Source of the DNA: a virus
IMG/VR virus record: IMGVR_UViG_3300034071_001167
Span: 1 to 42,533 of that record
DNA: 42,533 nt
Reading direction: 5' to 3' (one strand)
The position numbers and the translations under genes were made by a program. Shown piece after piece: positions 16,196 to 24,345 of the stretch (its first letter is position 1; each line of letters begins with the position of its first letter). The notes under the pieces were generated by a model that searched no databases, was not told the origin of the DNA, and was given only the letters and a program-made list of their open reading frames with translations.

Positions 16196-16465
16196 TTAAT
16201 CAACAGGTAACATTTCTGGATTTTCCAGTTCAACATCAAATAACATTGGATGACACTGCTCATCAATCAAATAGAAAGATGTTCGGTATAAATCCTCTGG
16301 TTCAAATCGTCTTTCGTTATCTGCCAAATTAATGATTTCCAAATCTTGCATAGCACAATCTGGAATTTCATCAAAAGTAAAGGGAATGTGATTTATGAAA
16401 TACATTAGAACAATTTGAGTTCCCTTATTGTACCAACAATATGCAGTATCAATGCGGTACTTCAT
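16196..16465 (-). CDS. Hypothetical protein, 89 aa
   Basis: Starts MKYRIDTAYCWYNKGTQIVL and ends NPEMLPVD; rich in D and E with no identifiable catalytic motif, signal peptide or membrane helix. It lies between the two tRNA genes, 3 nt before the 5' end of tRNA-Thr. A CTAAATA late element is 22 nt upstream of its start and a sigma70 promoter lies further up, so both early and late expression are possible. Function unknown. Confidence 0.65.
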   Translation of the reverse strand: MKYRIDTAYCWYNKGTQIVLMYFINHIPFTFDEIPDCAMQDLEIINLADNERRFEPEDLYRTSFYLIDEQCHPMLFDVELENPEMLPVD

Positions 16466-16487
16466 AAGTTTATTTTTTACTTTTGTT

Positions 16488-16494
16488 TATTTAG
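16488..16494 (-). promoter_or_regulatory. Late promoter element CTAAATA
   Basis: Minus-strand CTAAATA lies 22 nt upstream of the ATG at 16465, between tRNA-Leu and the 89-aa ORF; same spacing as other late elements here. Confidence 0.5.
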
Positions 16495-16508
16495 AGTGTG
16501 AACTCTAA

Positions 16509-16583
16509 TAGGCGGAGCGAGATTCGAACTCGCACTGTACAAATTTTAAGTTTGGTGTCTCCTGCCAGTTGGACTACCCGCCC
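16509..16583 (-). tRNA. tRNA-Leu (anticodon TAA), short variable loop
   Basis: Acceptor GGGCGGG pairs with TCCGCCT, discriminator A. Anticodon loop CTTAAAA gives anticodon TAA, so Leu (UUA) by anticodon. The T arm is GCGAG-TTCGAAT-CTCGC. The D loop is enlarged as in Leu tRNAs, but only about 5 nt separate the anticodon stem from the T arm, where bacterial tRNA-Leu normally has a long variable arm. The anticodon stem has one C-U mismatch. Confident as a tRNA, less so about the charged amino acid. Confidence 0.88.
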
Positions 16584-16607
16584 ATAAAAAATAACTTTAC
16601 CAGTTTT

Positions 16608-16814
16608 TCAATTCTCAGATGCAACTAAAACTTTAGCATAAGAGATTTCATCAACAAACTCTTCTGCAGAGCGGCAAAATTCTAAAGCATTCATAAACTC
16701 TTTAGTCGTATTGCACTTGATAATTTTTTTATGATTTTCATTACTAATCAGTAAGATTGATCGAGAGCAAACATCAATAATAATTTTTGACAGATAACTG
16801 GTATCTTCGGTCAT
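16608..16814 (-). CDS. Hypothetical protein, 68 aa
   Basis: Starts MTEDTSYLSKIIIDVCSRSI and ends EISYAKVLVASEN. It is the first gene behind a strong sigma70 promoter (leader about 20 nt), which marks it as an early gene. The N-terminal half predicts beta strands and the C-terminal half helix (NALEFCRSAEEFVDEI). No family recognised. Small early phage proteins often act on host machinery, but nothing in the sequence shows this. Confidence 0.65.
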   Translation of the reverse strand: MTEDTSYLSKIIIDVCSRSILLISNENHKKIIKCNTTKEFMNALEFCRSAEEFVDEISYAKVLVASEN

Positions 16815-16840
16815 TTGAAGAGCAACCTTTGTACCCTGTC

Positions 16841-16869
16841 ATTATAGGGCATCTTTTCTCCGAAGTCAA
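16841..16869 (-). promoter_or_regulatory. Sigma70 promoter of the tRNA island
   Basis: Minus-strand TTGACT (16869-16864), 17-bp spacer, TATAAT (16846-16841). It lies in the 82-nt gap between the large structural gene and the 68-aa ORF. It would transcribe both tRNAs and four small ORFs down to the terminator at 15717-15748. Confidence 0.8.
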
Positions 16870-16896
16870 GTGCTATGTGCCACCCTTAAAACTGGT

Positions 16897-18534
16897 CTAC
16901 TCAAACTGACTAAAATCAAATTTATCAATTGCTGCCAGATCTGCCTCCAACTTTGCAATGTCCTGTCTCAAACTTGCAGCACCCTGCAATGAAGACCAAG
17001 CAAAAAGTTCTTTTTGATTCCTAACTCCCCTTAATGTATGAGAAGCACTGACTAATTTTTGTATGGTTGCCATGTAACGATTTTTGACATCATTCATGTT
17101 ATCAATAGCAGCAGTAATGTTAGAATTCAATGTACTACATGCTGCTCTAGCAGGATCTAATCCACTTGGACCTCTCGAACTATAACCAATACTAACACTA
17201 GTTGATGCTCCCAAACCAACAGTTACTGTCACAGTGTTGCCAAGATAAGCAGGTGTTCTCGTATAACCAGTAATTACTTTTGTTGTAGGATTAACGATTG
17301 GAGTTACCTTAACTGGCCAAGTCAAAGATCCAGTATAATATTCTGCACGACCCGCACCAATAGAAGGTTCTGGATTGATTTGAGTCTTTGCAATTGGATC
17401 ATAATAAGATGATGCTTCATCCCAAGTAGTCTTATTGTTTGGAGCACCAGAATAATTGTAAAATGAACTATTGCCTGCTGCCAATGTATTAGAATTTATA
17501 ATTCCAATAGTAATTGGATTGAAAGGACTTGATTGCCAATCAAAATCTTTATCAATGTCAGTACTACCAAATCTAATTACGGTAAACTGATTACTTGTAG
17601 AAACACCTGCCGATGATGCCGTCAAATTGATTATTGGTAAAGAAGAACCAACTCCAATGTCAAAAGTCTCATCAGTAGAAATTCCAGTGGCATTATCACT
17701 TAAAATAAGTGAAGAAACTGTAATAGTACCTGTAGTGTCAATTCCAGAGGTTGTTCCATAAGAGACTATAACACTTGTACTTCCAAATCCAACAATTTGA
17801 GTATTATCTGGAATAATTCCAAATCTTTCAACATACATTCCTGTAGAAATACCAGCAAGAACCCCAGAGACAACAGCAAGAATACTCGAACCAAAAGAAA
17901 TGTTCCCAACTAAAGAACTAGTAATCCCAATCGAGAACGTCGTACCAAATCCAACAACCGATGGAAGACTTGATGCAGAAAATAAAACTGGACTATCCAA
18001 ACTATCAGTAATTTTATCACCAACTTTAATCAAAGATGATAACCCTTTTGTATCAGTAACAGTAATAAAACTGTTTCCAACACCAACACTACCAGTAAAT
18101 TCTACAATAATGTCAGATCCATAATCACGATTCAATGGTCTTTGATAATACTTTATGCCATGATAAGGTTGGTAAGCATAAGTGTTAGAATCTTTTTGAA
18201 CCTCATATTTTGCAAATGTTGCGTTGTAAACTCCAGATCCATCTCCAGCACCACCAGATACAAGTTGAGTCCATTGTTTAACTTTAACCCATGCTAAATC
18301 GCTTTTACACTCAGCAGTGATTCTTGCTTCATATGCTTGCTTTACTGGAGTAATTGCATCATTAATGAGAGTAATTAACCGTCGTGCTTCCTTATCAATG
18401 TTTGCAATTAACTTATCGTAAGTATCAATGTTGGCATCTAAAACTGTAAGATTATCCAGAAGTGCAAGTCTTTGACTTCTTTTAGTGCCAATGTCTTCAA
18501 TTAAGTCGGCAATGATGTTGTCGGATGTGCTCAT
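16897..18534 (-). CDS. Virion structural protein, 545 aa, unknown function
   Basis: The architecture is helix-beta-helix. Residues 1-80 form a charged coiled-coil-like region. Residues about 140-460 are beta-rich with repeated short strands (VGFGTTFSIGIT, VVSGVLAGIST, GYTRTPAYLGNTVTV). Residues about 465-545 are helical again, containing NITAAIDNMNDVKNRYMATI and a final KLEADLAAIDKF. It directly follows the hub/spike genes with a 3-nt gap, so it is most likely a baseplate or tail component made late. I do not recognise a T4 homologue. Confidence 0.7.
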   Translation of the reverse strand: MSTSDNIIADLIEDIGTKRSQRLALLDNLTVLDANIDTYDKLIANIDKEARRLITLINDAITPVKQAYEARITAECKSDLAWVKVKQWTQLVSGGAGDGSGVYNATFAKYEVQKDSNTYAYQPYHGIKYYQRPLNRDYGSDIIVEFTGSVGVGNSFITVTDTKGLSSLIKVGDKITDSLDSPVLFSASSLPSVVGFGTTFSIGITSSLVGNISFGSSILAVVSGVLAGISTGMYVERFGIIPDNTQIVGFGSTSVIVSYGTTSGIDTTGTITVSSLILSDNATGISTDETFDIGVGSSLPIINLTASSAGVSTSNQFTVIRFGSTDIDKDFDWQSSPFNPITIGIINSNTLAAGNSSFYNYSGAPNNKTTWDEASSYYDPIAKTQINPEPSIGAGRAEYYTGSLTWPVKVTPIVNPTTKVITGYTRTPAYLGNTVTVTVGLGASTSVSIGYSSRGPSGLDPARAACSTLNSNITAAIDNMNDVKNRYMATIQKLVSASHTLRGVRNQKELFAWSSLQGAASLRQDIAKLEADLAAIDKFDFSQFE

Positions 18535-18537
18535 TTT

Positions 18538-19431
18538 TTATCTTCTCCTGTCATAATCCCAACCAACGATTGAAAATTCACTATTATCTCCTGGATAATC
18601 ATCTGGGGTATAACCCTTATACTCAGAAACATTTCTTCCACAATCCTTTCTTTCAGCAAAAACAGTATAGTAATAATTTAATAATTTATCCCCGCCAACA
18701 AAAACTTTATTATCCTCAATCTTTTCAACAAAAAGATTTTGGTGTGAACCAATTGGAGTTAAATTAACAGTGATACTTTCTTCATACACAAAATTTTTCC
18801 AATAATCTGGTAATTCTATCACATTTTGATTATTTTTTCCACGTATGTAAACCCCTGCCTCTTCAGTTTCAACGCAAACGTGTCTTAATCTATGCCCTTC
18901 TTTAGATGGATGTTTAATGTCAAAGGATTTTTTAGATTGAGCAATGGCATACGTTTGATTTAAAGTTGTAATTGAAGATCTAATGTCATTGCAAGTAATG
19001 ATTGAATTGACAATCACATTATCATTATTAACGAAAGTTTTATTTCCAATACTCTTATCATTCTTCAAATCTAAAGCATTTTTGATTTGAGTTGCATTGA
19101 AAGTTGATGTAGCAGTAAAGAAACTTTGTGCAGTAACATTCAGTGTCCCTGCAATGTTAGTAATTCCAATGAAGTATGAGATTCCATTTACTTCTAAACT
19201 ATTTGCAGTTGGTAAAGTTATTCCACCAATAGTTATAGGAGGACATGGGGGACCAATTTGAACAACTGCTCTCGGAATCAATCCTCCACTAGGACTTGAT
19301 CCTGTCGGCATTCCAAAAACACCCCAAGCAGAAACTAAAGTTCCCGTGAATGGTGGAACAGCAGGAATGAATGTTGGATCGGCACCACCTACAACAAGTT
19401 TGCCGTCCACACCTCTCATAGTATCATGCAT
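18538..19431 (-). CDS. Baseplate/tail structural protein with GHRLRHVCVE-type domain, 297 aa
   Basis: The N-terminal third is rich in G and P (PPCPPITIGGITLP); the middle has helical Asn-rich segments. The C-terminal ~110 residues read HPSKEGHRLRHVCVET, then GVYIRGK, then IELPDYWKNFV, then ITVNLTPIGSHQ, then VFAERKDC. I know this arrangement from marine-phage fibre and baseplate proteins of undefined function. It overlaps the start of its upstream neighbour (spike gene stop TAATG). Inferred to decorate the hub or spike. Confidence 0.65.
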   Translation of the reverse strand: MHDTMRGVDGKLVVGGADPTFIPAVPPFTGTLVSAWGVFGMPTGSSPSGGLIPRAVVQIGPPCPPITIGGITLPTANSLEVNGISYFIGITNIAGTLNVTAQSFFTATSTFNATQIKNALDLKNDKSIGNKTFVNNDNVIVNSIITCNDIRSSITTLNQTYAIAQSKKSFDIKHPSKEGHRLRHVCVETEEAGVYIRGKNNQNVIELPDYWKNFVYEESITVNLTPIGSHQNLFVEKIEDNKVFVGGDKLLNYYYTVFAERKDCGRNVSEYKGYTPDDYPGDNSEFSIVGWDYDRRR

Positions 19432-20051
19432 TAGATTTTTCCTCCAATACCAATACTGCTCAATAAAGCACCAACACCACTAAAAGAAATTTCACCAGAG
19501 TGTGATGCAGCATTAAATCCTGCCTGTGTTTCTAAAAATCCCTTAGCAACGATACTCATGTCTTTTGATGCTGCAAGTCCTATTCCCTCACCTTGAACCT
19601 TAATTGTTGATGCTTTCAGGTTAAGATTTTTTGTTGCTTTGAGATCAATGTTTCCCTGCTTTTCTCCACCCTCGGCACAAATTACAATGTTTTTTGCCTT
19701 TAGAAAAATGTCTCCGTCTGTTGCTTCTAAATGAATGTCTCCATGTTTGCACAAGATCACCTTTGCAGGATTGAATACTGAAGCATCATTTCCTCTTGCT
19801 TTTAAATTTTGACCTAGAATCTCAACAGATGATCCTGGCGTAAATAAAACATGTTTACCTACAGTTCCATTTCCATTTCCACCTTGTCCAGTATCTGCAT
19901 AGAATCCCATTGTTTGGGATTCTTGCGTCTGAACTTGCCACAAAGCAGTTCCGTGAATAGTTGATTGACCACTCTGAAGGGAATACCTTCCTTTATTTTC
20001 TTTTTCTAGTTCCTTATTATCTTCTGGAACTGCACCTGAAGGTACTGACAT
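19431..20051 (-). CDS. gp5 C-terminal-type beta-helix spike protein, 206 aa
   Basis: Residues about 100-185 are built of short repeated strands with a V/I-x-L-K/E-A rhythm (DIHLEATDGDIFLKAKNIVI, NIDLKATKNLNLKASTIKV, MSIVAKG), the pattern of the triple-stranded beta-helix in T4 gp5C and VgrG. It has no lysozyme or OB domain, so it provides only the membrane-piercing spike, with the OB-fold part encoded by the next gene upstream (2 nt away). The N-terminus (residues 1-60) may contact that OB protein. No symbol is given because gp5 is split. Confidence 0.7.
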   Translation of the reverse strand: MSVPSGAVPEDNKELEKENKGRYSLQSGQSTIHGTALWQVQTQESQTMGFYADTGQGGNGNGTVGKHVLFTPGSSVEILGQNLKARGNDASVFNPAKVILCKHGDIHLEATDGDIFLKAKNIVICAEGGEKQGNIDLKATKNLNLKASTIKVQGEGIGLAASKDMSIVAKGFLETQAGFNAASHSGEISFSGVGALLSSIGIGGKI

Positions 20052-20052
20052 T

Positions 20053-22074
20053 TTATTTACCTATACAATCAACAACAGAAATAACATCCCCATCATCAGT
20101 GGTGCTAATTGCTTGCGTAGAGTCAATTCTTTCATACTTCATCACAACTTTCAATTTAGCACCAACACCTTTTGCACTATTTATTTTAGCAATCGGTCTC
20201 TTTTTACAATCAAGTCCACATTTTGTTTTGGTTACAAATACTTGAACAATGTTTCCTCTAGAAGTCAATTTAACAGGAAAAGTGCAAGATCCAACACTTA
20301 CTGTTGTATTTGGGGAGTATCCCCATCCAGTATCCAAAACAATAATTCTAGAAATTTCACATTTATAATCATTTATAACTTTCTTACCAGTATTTGGTTT
20401 GGTTTGACCTTTTTCCCAAATGGTATCCGTCTGAGAATACCCGCCGCCGCCACTAATAATTGCAACATCCACAACACCAATTTCTTTTCCATTTGGATCT
20501 GATTTGTAAGTTCCATCTGATAAAGGACTAACGGGACCCATAATAGCAATTCCACCAGCACCATAACCATTTGTATCTGGTGTGCTCGGATCTACAAAGG
20601 TAACAATTGGTACATCTCCTGTATTATAACTTCCACTGTTAGTAATTGCAACACCTACAATTTGCCCACCATCATCCACCATTGCAACTGCAGATGCAGA
20701 TTGATTTGATGGTCCTATAAATTGAACGTCAGGTGTTAATTCTTGAATTGTATTGAGTGAACAACTTGGTGATCCAATAGACGGTGGATTAAATCCTGAA
20801 CCGCCGCCGCCTCCAATGTCAAGTGGATTGGAACTAAAAAGATCTTCAAAATTATCCACTAACATTTTTGCAGTTCCGTATCTTGTTGACCAAGAATGAG
20901 GTTCTCTACAATCAACCTTATCACAATTAAACAGATCTGATAAAAATCCCAACCCAGACAAAGCACTACTAATAATAGAATCTATACTTCCAGCAACGCC
21001 AGCAGCAGACAAAATAGATCCCATTAAAGTATCAATGATAGAATTTAATTGAGAAAACATGTCCCCCAAAAATGAATCCACAACACAGTCAGTAAAACTT
21101 ACAACTTGATCCACAAAACTCATAATACTATCAAATAGATAATCAAATACATCTCTTAAAAGATTTTCAAAAAGGCAAAAAATAGAATCAGTAATTGACT
21201 TTTGTGCCTGACCCCCATAAGGTTGTTGTGGTTTAGGAAAAATCGTTTTGATCAATTTATCAAGTGCTTCATAAACAAGTTTCATAATTTGATCTCTAAT
21301 CTTACGAATCCATTCAGATACTTTACCAAAAATTGATCCAGCAATAGATTTAACTTCATTTTCAATGTCAACGATCTTACCCATAATGGGATCAATGTAT
21401 TGACCATCAAGATTTTGAAGTCTTGATAAAGTTTTAGAAAATTGATTCAGGATTGAACTAATTTCACCAATTCCTGAATCTCCACAAGGATTTGGTGGTG
21501 TAATTTCAACATCGGTTAGAGTATTAAAATCAGTCTTTGCCTGTGTTATTTCATCATCTGCTTCATCGTTTGGAACTCCACTTACAGGATCACCAGATTG
21601 CTTTGCCTTCTCATCAATTGCATGTTTACCTGCAGATGCTGTTTGAGGAGTGAATGGATCAAAAGCAGTTTTTCTTTGATCTACTGGAATACTTTTTACA
21701 TTTCTGTTTCGATAGAGAGTTCCAAATACGACGGGTTGTTGTCCATCTTCTCCATCTAAGAAAAATCCAAGAACAATTTCTCCACCCTTTAATCCAAGCA
21801 AACTTCCTTCACCATCAATGCCAGATGTTTGATTTGCTGGTCCTAAAACATGAGCAAATGGGAGTTTATCGTCAGGCAGATCAGTAGGATCATCATGATA
21901 CCCTATGATCCTAACTCTAGTTCTATAATAGTAAACTTCATTTCCATCTTCAACCTTTTGCGTTTGAAGTGCTTTTCCCCACTTTCCAGTTTCTGGATCA
22001 GTAACTTGACCAATCCACCATTGAAACTGATCTTTTCCAAAAAAATTCTGTTTTACTACAGTTTGTTCAGTCAT
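20053..22074 (-). CDS. gp5-like hub protein: OB-fold N-terminus plus hydrophobic helical domain, 673 aa
   Basis: Residues 10-130 match the gp5/VgrG OB-fold: FFGKDQFQWWIGQVTDPETG, then YYYRTRVRIIGYH, then LPFAHVLGPANQTSG, then GEIVLGFFLDGEDGQQPVVFGTLY. Residues about 200-385, the place of lysozyme in T4 gp5, form a long amphipathic to hydrophobic helical stretch (for example ITDSIFCLFENLLRDVFDYL). Residues about 430-673 are Gly-rich beta structure (GGIAIMGP, ISGGGGYSQTDTIW). It would dock on the gp27-like hub (the next gene upstream, 1 nt gap) and carry the spike. The catalytic lysozyme is absent here. Confidence 0.8.
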   Translation of the reverse strand: MTEQTVVKQNFFGKDQFQWWIGQVTDPETGKWGKALQTQKVEDGNEVYYYRTRVRIIGYHDDPTDLPDDKLPFAHVLGPANQTSGIDGEGSLLGLKGGEIVLGFFLDGEDGQQPVVFGTLYRNRNVKSIPVDQRKTAFDPFTPQTASAGKHAIDEKAKQSGDPVSGVPNDEADDEITQAKTDFNTLTDVEITPPNPCGDSGIGEISSILNQFSKTLSRLQNLDGQYIDPIMGKIVDIENEVKSIAGSIFGKVSEWIRKIRDQIMKLVYEALDKLIKTIFPKPQQPYGGQAQKSITDSIFCLFENLLRDVFDYLFDSIMSFVDQVVSFTDCVVDSFLGDMFSQLNSIIDTLMGSILSAAGVAGSIDSIISSALSGLGFLSDLFNCDKVDCREPHSWSTRYGTAKMLVDNFEDLFSSNPLDIGGGGGSGFNPPSIGSPSCSLNTIQELTPDVQFIGPSNQSASAVAMVDDGGQIVGVAITNSGSYNTGDVPIVTFVDPSTPDTNGYGAGGIAIMGPVSPLSDGTYKSDPNGKEIGVVDVAIISGGGGYSQTDTIWEKGQTKPNTGKKVINDYKCEISRIIVLDTGWGYSPNTTVSVGSCTFPVKLTSRGNIVQVFVTKTKCGLDCKKRPIAKINSAKGVGAKLKVVMKYERIDSTQAISTTDDGDVISVVDCIGK

Positions 22075-22075
22075 T

Positions 22076-23299
22076 TTAAGTAAATGAATCTCTGATAAGT
22101 TTTAAAGCAGTGTATGCTCTATTATTATAAATGCTGTGTTTAAGTTGAGAAATTAAATAATTACCACTTGAATCTTTTGTTTTATCTGTTCCAAATTTTT
22201 TCTTTTCTTGATCACTTGTTGGAAGAGGAAACTGAACTGTAATTACTTGTCCTGCTCTCAAATCAGGGTTTAATGGAACTAGAATGTTCAAGGATTGCGA
22301 AAACAAAAGATTCAAACGAATGTATGTTTGATTTTGGTATTTAGATAACTCTTCTGGTTTTTGCTCATCCTCAGTGGTTTCTCCAGATTGTAATGCCCCA
22401 ACATCTAACATTCTAAACATAAATCTGGTTGGTTGATCGTGCAGATTTTCGGGAAGTTTTGGATATTTCTTCGGACTCACTTGCGAAACTTTAGTAACTT
22501 GATACTGCGTATCATTCTGCATTTTCATGTTCTTAGAATCCCAATAAATTGTTTTATTGGCATACATTCCCATTCTTGACATTGCACTTTGATCAGAATT
22601 CTTTGTCAAATAATCTGAAATAATTACAAATCTATCTCCAGGATTTACAATCTCAGTTTTTTTGTATGTGGCAACAGAAGACTGTTTTAATAATGTATCA
22701 ACAGATTTAAATACATAACCATCTAAAGTTTCAAAAAATAGAAATCCTCCAGAGGTAGTTCCATTTTGACTTTTTGGACACAACCATTGAATTGTATCAA
22801 ATGGTCTTTTTTGATTGCCAATAAAGGAATAAGAGTTTGTCGTATTCTCTGAATTTATTTTTTTCTTAGTTTGTAAACTTTTTTCAGATCCATTTAGCAA
22901 AGATTTGACAGTATTTCCTATGTTTCCTTCGTATTTTTTTCCCAATCTAATCGTTTCATTTTTCAAACATTCAAGAGAAAATCCATTCAGTGTTGCCATT
23001 TGACCACTGGATTTTGTAAAAGCATCTCCTGTTGTTTGATTAATAATTTTATGATTCTTCGTAAATTTTAATGATTGATTGGCATAGGGAAAATAAATTT
23101 CTCCAACTAAACTTTCCCCACCCAAAATTGGTCCATTACTCAAAACACCATCTGTATCCACAAACGTAATTGATAATGAAATTGTTGGGCATAGAATGTC
23201 TTCATAATAATTAATTGCAGCACCTCTTGCAATACTGTACTCACCAAAAGTATCAGAAATTATAGATAACTGTTTAATTTTATAATTGTCTACTGCCAT
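22076..23299 (-). CDS. Baseplate hub protein, gp27-like, 407 aa
   Basis: Starts MAVDNYKIKQLSIISDTFGE. The early segment CPTISLSITFVDTDGVLSN and GGESLVGEIYFPYAN are typical of the first barrel of gp27-like hub proteins. A helical domain (about 110-160) and IQWLCPKSQN...GFLFFETLDGYVFKSVD follow, then a beta C-terminus with LNILVPLNPDLRAGQVITVQF. Position immediately before the OB-fold protein mirrors the gp27-gp5 complex of T4. Its start overlaps the preceding stop (TAATG), implying translational coupling. Assigned by fold-like pattern and context. Confidence 0.7.
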   Translation of the reverse strand: MAVDNYKIKQLSIISDTFGEYSIARGAAINYYEDILCPTISLSITFVDTDGVLSNGPILGGESLVGEIYFPYANQSLKFTKNHKIINQTTGDAFTKSSGQMATLNGFSLECLKNETIRLGKKYEGNIGNTVKSLLNGSEKSLQTKKKINSENTTNSYSFIGNQKRPFDTIQWLCPKSQNGTTSGGFLFFETLDGYVFKSVDTLLKQSSVATYKKTEIVNPGDRFVIISDYLTKNSDQSAMSRMGMYANKTIYWDSKNMKMQNDTQYQVTKVSQVSPKKYPKLPENLHDQPTRFMFRMLDVGALQSGETTEDEQKPEELSKYQNQTYIRLNLLFSQSLNILVPLNPDLRAGQVITVQFPLPTSDQEKKKFGTDKTKDSSGNYLISQLKHSIYNNRAYTALKLIRDSFT

Positions 23300-24345
23300 T
23301 ACCCAATTGATGAGAGATTAGATGCCATTGTGGTGAAATTTGAAGTATTTGAACCTCCACCTTGCCTATTTAGTTGCCCAGACTGAACTTGACTAGGAGA
23401 TTGGGCAATAACTGGTTGAATCAGTGTTCTTGTTGCTGTTGCTGTTGTAGAAGGTTTTAAATCTCCTGGTTTTGATTTAATTTCTGGTTTAATTTTTGCT
23501 GCTTCTGTATCTTTTGTTTTCATTGGATGTGTTCTAGTCCATTGCCCAGGATCTACAGTTCCTCCTCTAGGTCCTATTTCCCAATGTAAATGTGGTCCTT
23601 CACTTCTACCAGTAGATCCAACATTTCCCAACAGTGCTCCCTGATCAAAAGTTTGCCCCTGTTTATAATTTGCTGGTTTGATGAGATGTCCAAAAAAATG
23701 AGTTTCTCCATAAACACTATCTTTCCATTCAATGTAATTACCATATCCAGAATCATAACCTGCTTTTGTCACAACTCCAGGAAAATAAGCATAAAGGGGA
23801 GTTCCTGATGGTGCTGATACATCATAACCTTTATGATTAGTTCCCGTGCTTTGTCTGTATCCTACTCCAGAAATGATTGGTTGAGATGATTTAAAAGGAC
23901 TATAAGAAACTGTTAATGGTGCCTGTGTTTTACCACCATAAGCAACAGATCCACTTGTTCCACTCAGAGCAGCAAAACCACCAGCACCTAGCATACCTCC
24001 AACAAGACCAGCAGGAGAAGGTTCTTTATTCTGTTGCTCCTGTTGCTGCGATCCTCCCATTTCTTCAGTGAGAGATTTTAAGGCATCAACAAATCCCTGC
24101 GAATAAAATGTTGTTGGATCAAGTTGCTGCTGCAGATTTTCACCATCTGTCATTAGAGAAACGGAACTAATTTTTGCTTCATCATCTGCAAGTTTTTCCT
24201 CTCTATTATCAAGTTCTGTGTTCAAAAAAGATGATTTTTTAATGTTATTGTCAGTTTTTAAATCACTCAAACGCAAGAAAGAATCCACCTTTCGGATTGA
24301 AGATGGTGCTGATCCAAGCAACGATGACTCTTTAATATTAACCAT
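23299..24345 (-). CDS. Hub-associated M23 endopeptidase, 348 aa
   Basis: Residues about 165-268 form an M23 (lysostaphin/LytM) peptidase: zinc ligands H171 and D175 in NHKGYD, H220 in HFFGHL, and H252-x-H254 in GPHLHWEI. M23 enzymes cut peptide cross-bridges in peptidoglycan. The N-terminal half is helical and Q/E-rich with a Gly/Ala stretch near 112-130; the C-terminal ~80 residues are a low-complexity linker. It sits between the lysozyme-domain protein and the gp27-like hub, so it is probably a tail-tip enzyme that opens the wall during DNA entry. All catalytic residues are present. No signal peptide. Confidence 0.85.
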   Translation of the reverse strand: MVNIKESSLLGSAPSSIRKVDSFLRLSDLKTDNNIKKSSFLNTELDNREEKLADDEAKISSVSLMTDGENLQQQLDPTTFYSQGFVDALKSLTEEMGGSQQQEQQNKEPSPAGLVGGMLGAGGFAALSGTSGSVAYGGKTQAPLTVSYSPFKSSQPIISGVGYRQSTGTNHKGYDVSAPSGTPLYAYFPGVVTKAGYDSGYGNYIEWKDSVYGETHFFGHLIKPANYKQGQTFDQGALLGNVGSTGRSEGPHLHWEIGPRGGTVDPGQWTRTHPMKTKDTEAAKIKPEIKSKPGDLKPSTTATATRTLIQPVIAQSPSQVQSGQLNRQGGGSNTSNFTTMASNLSSIG

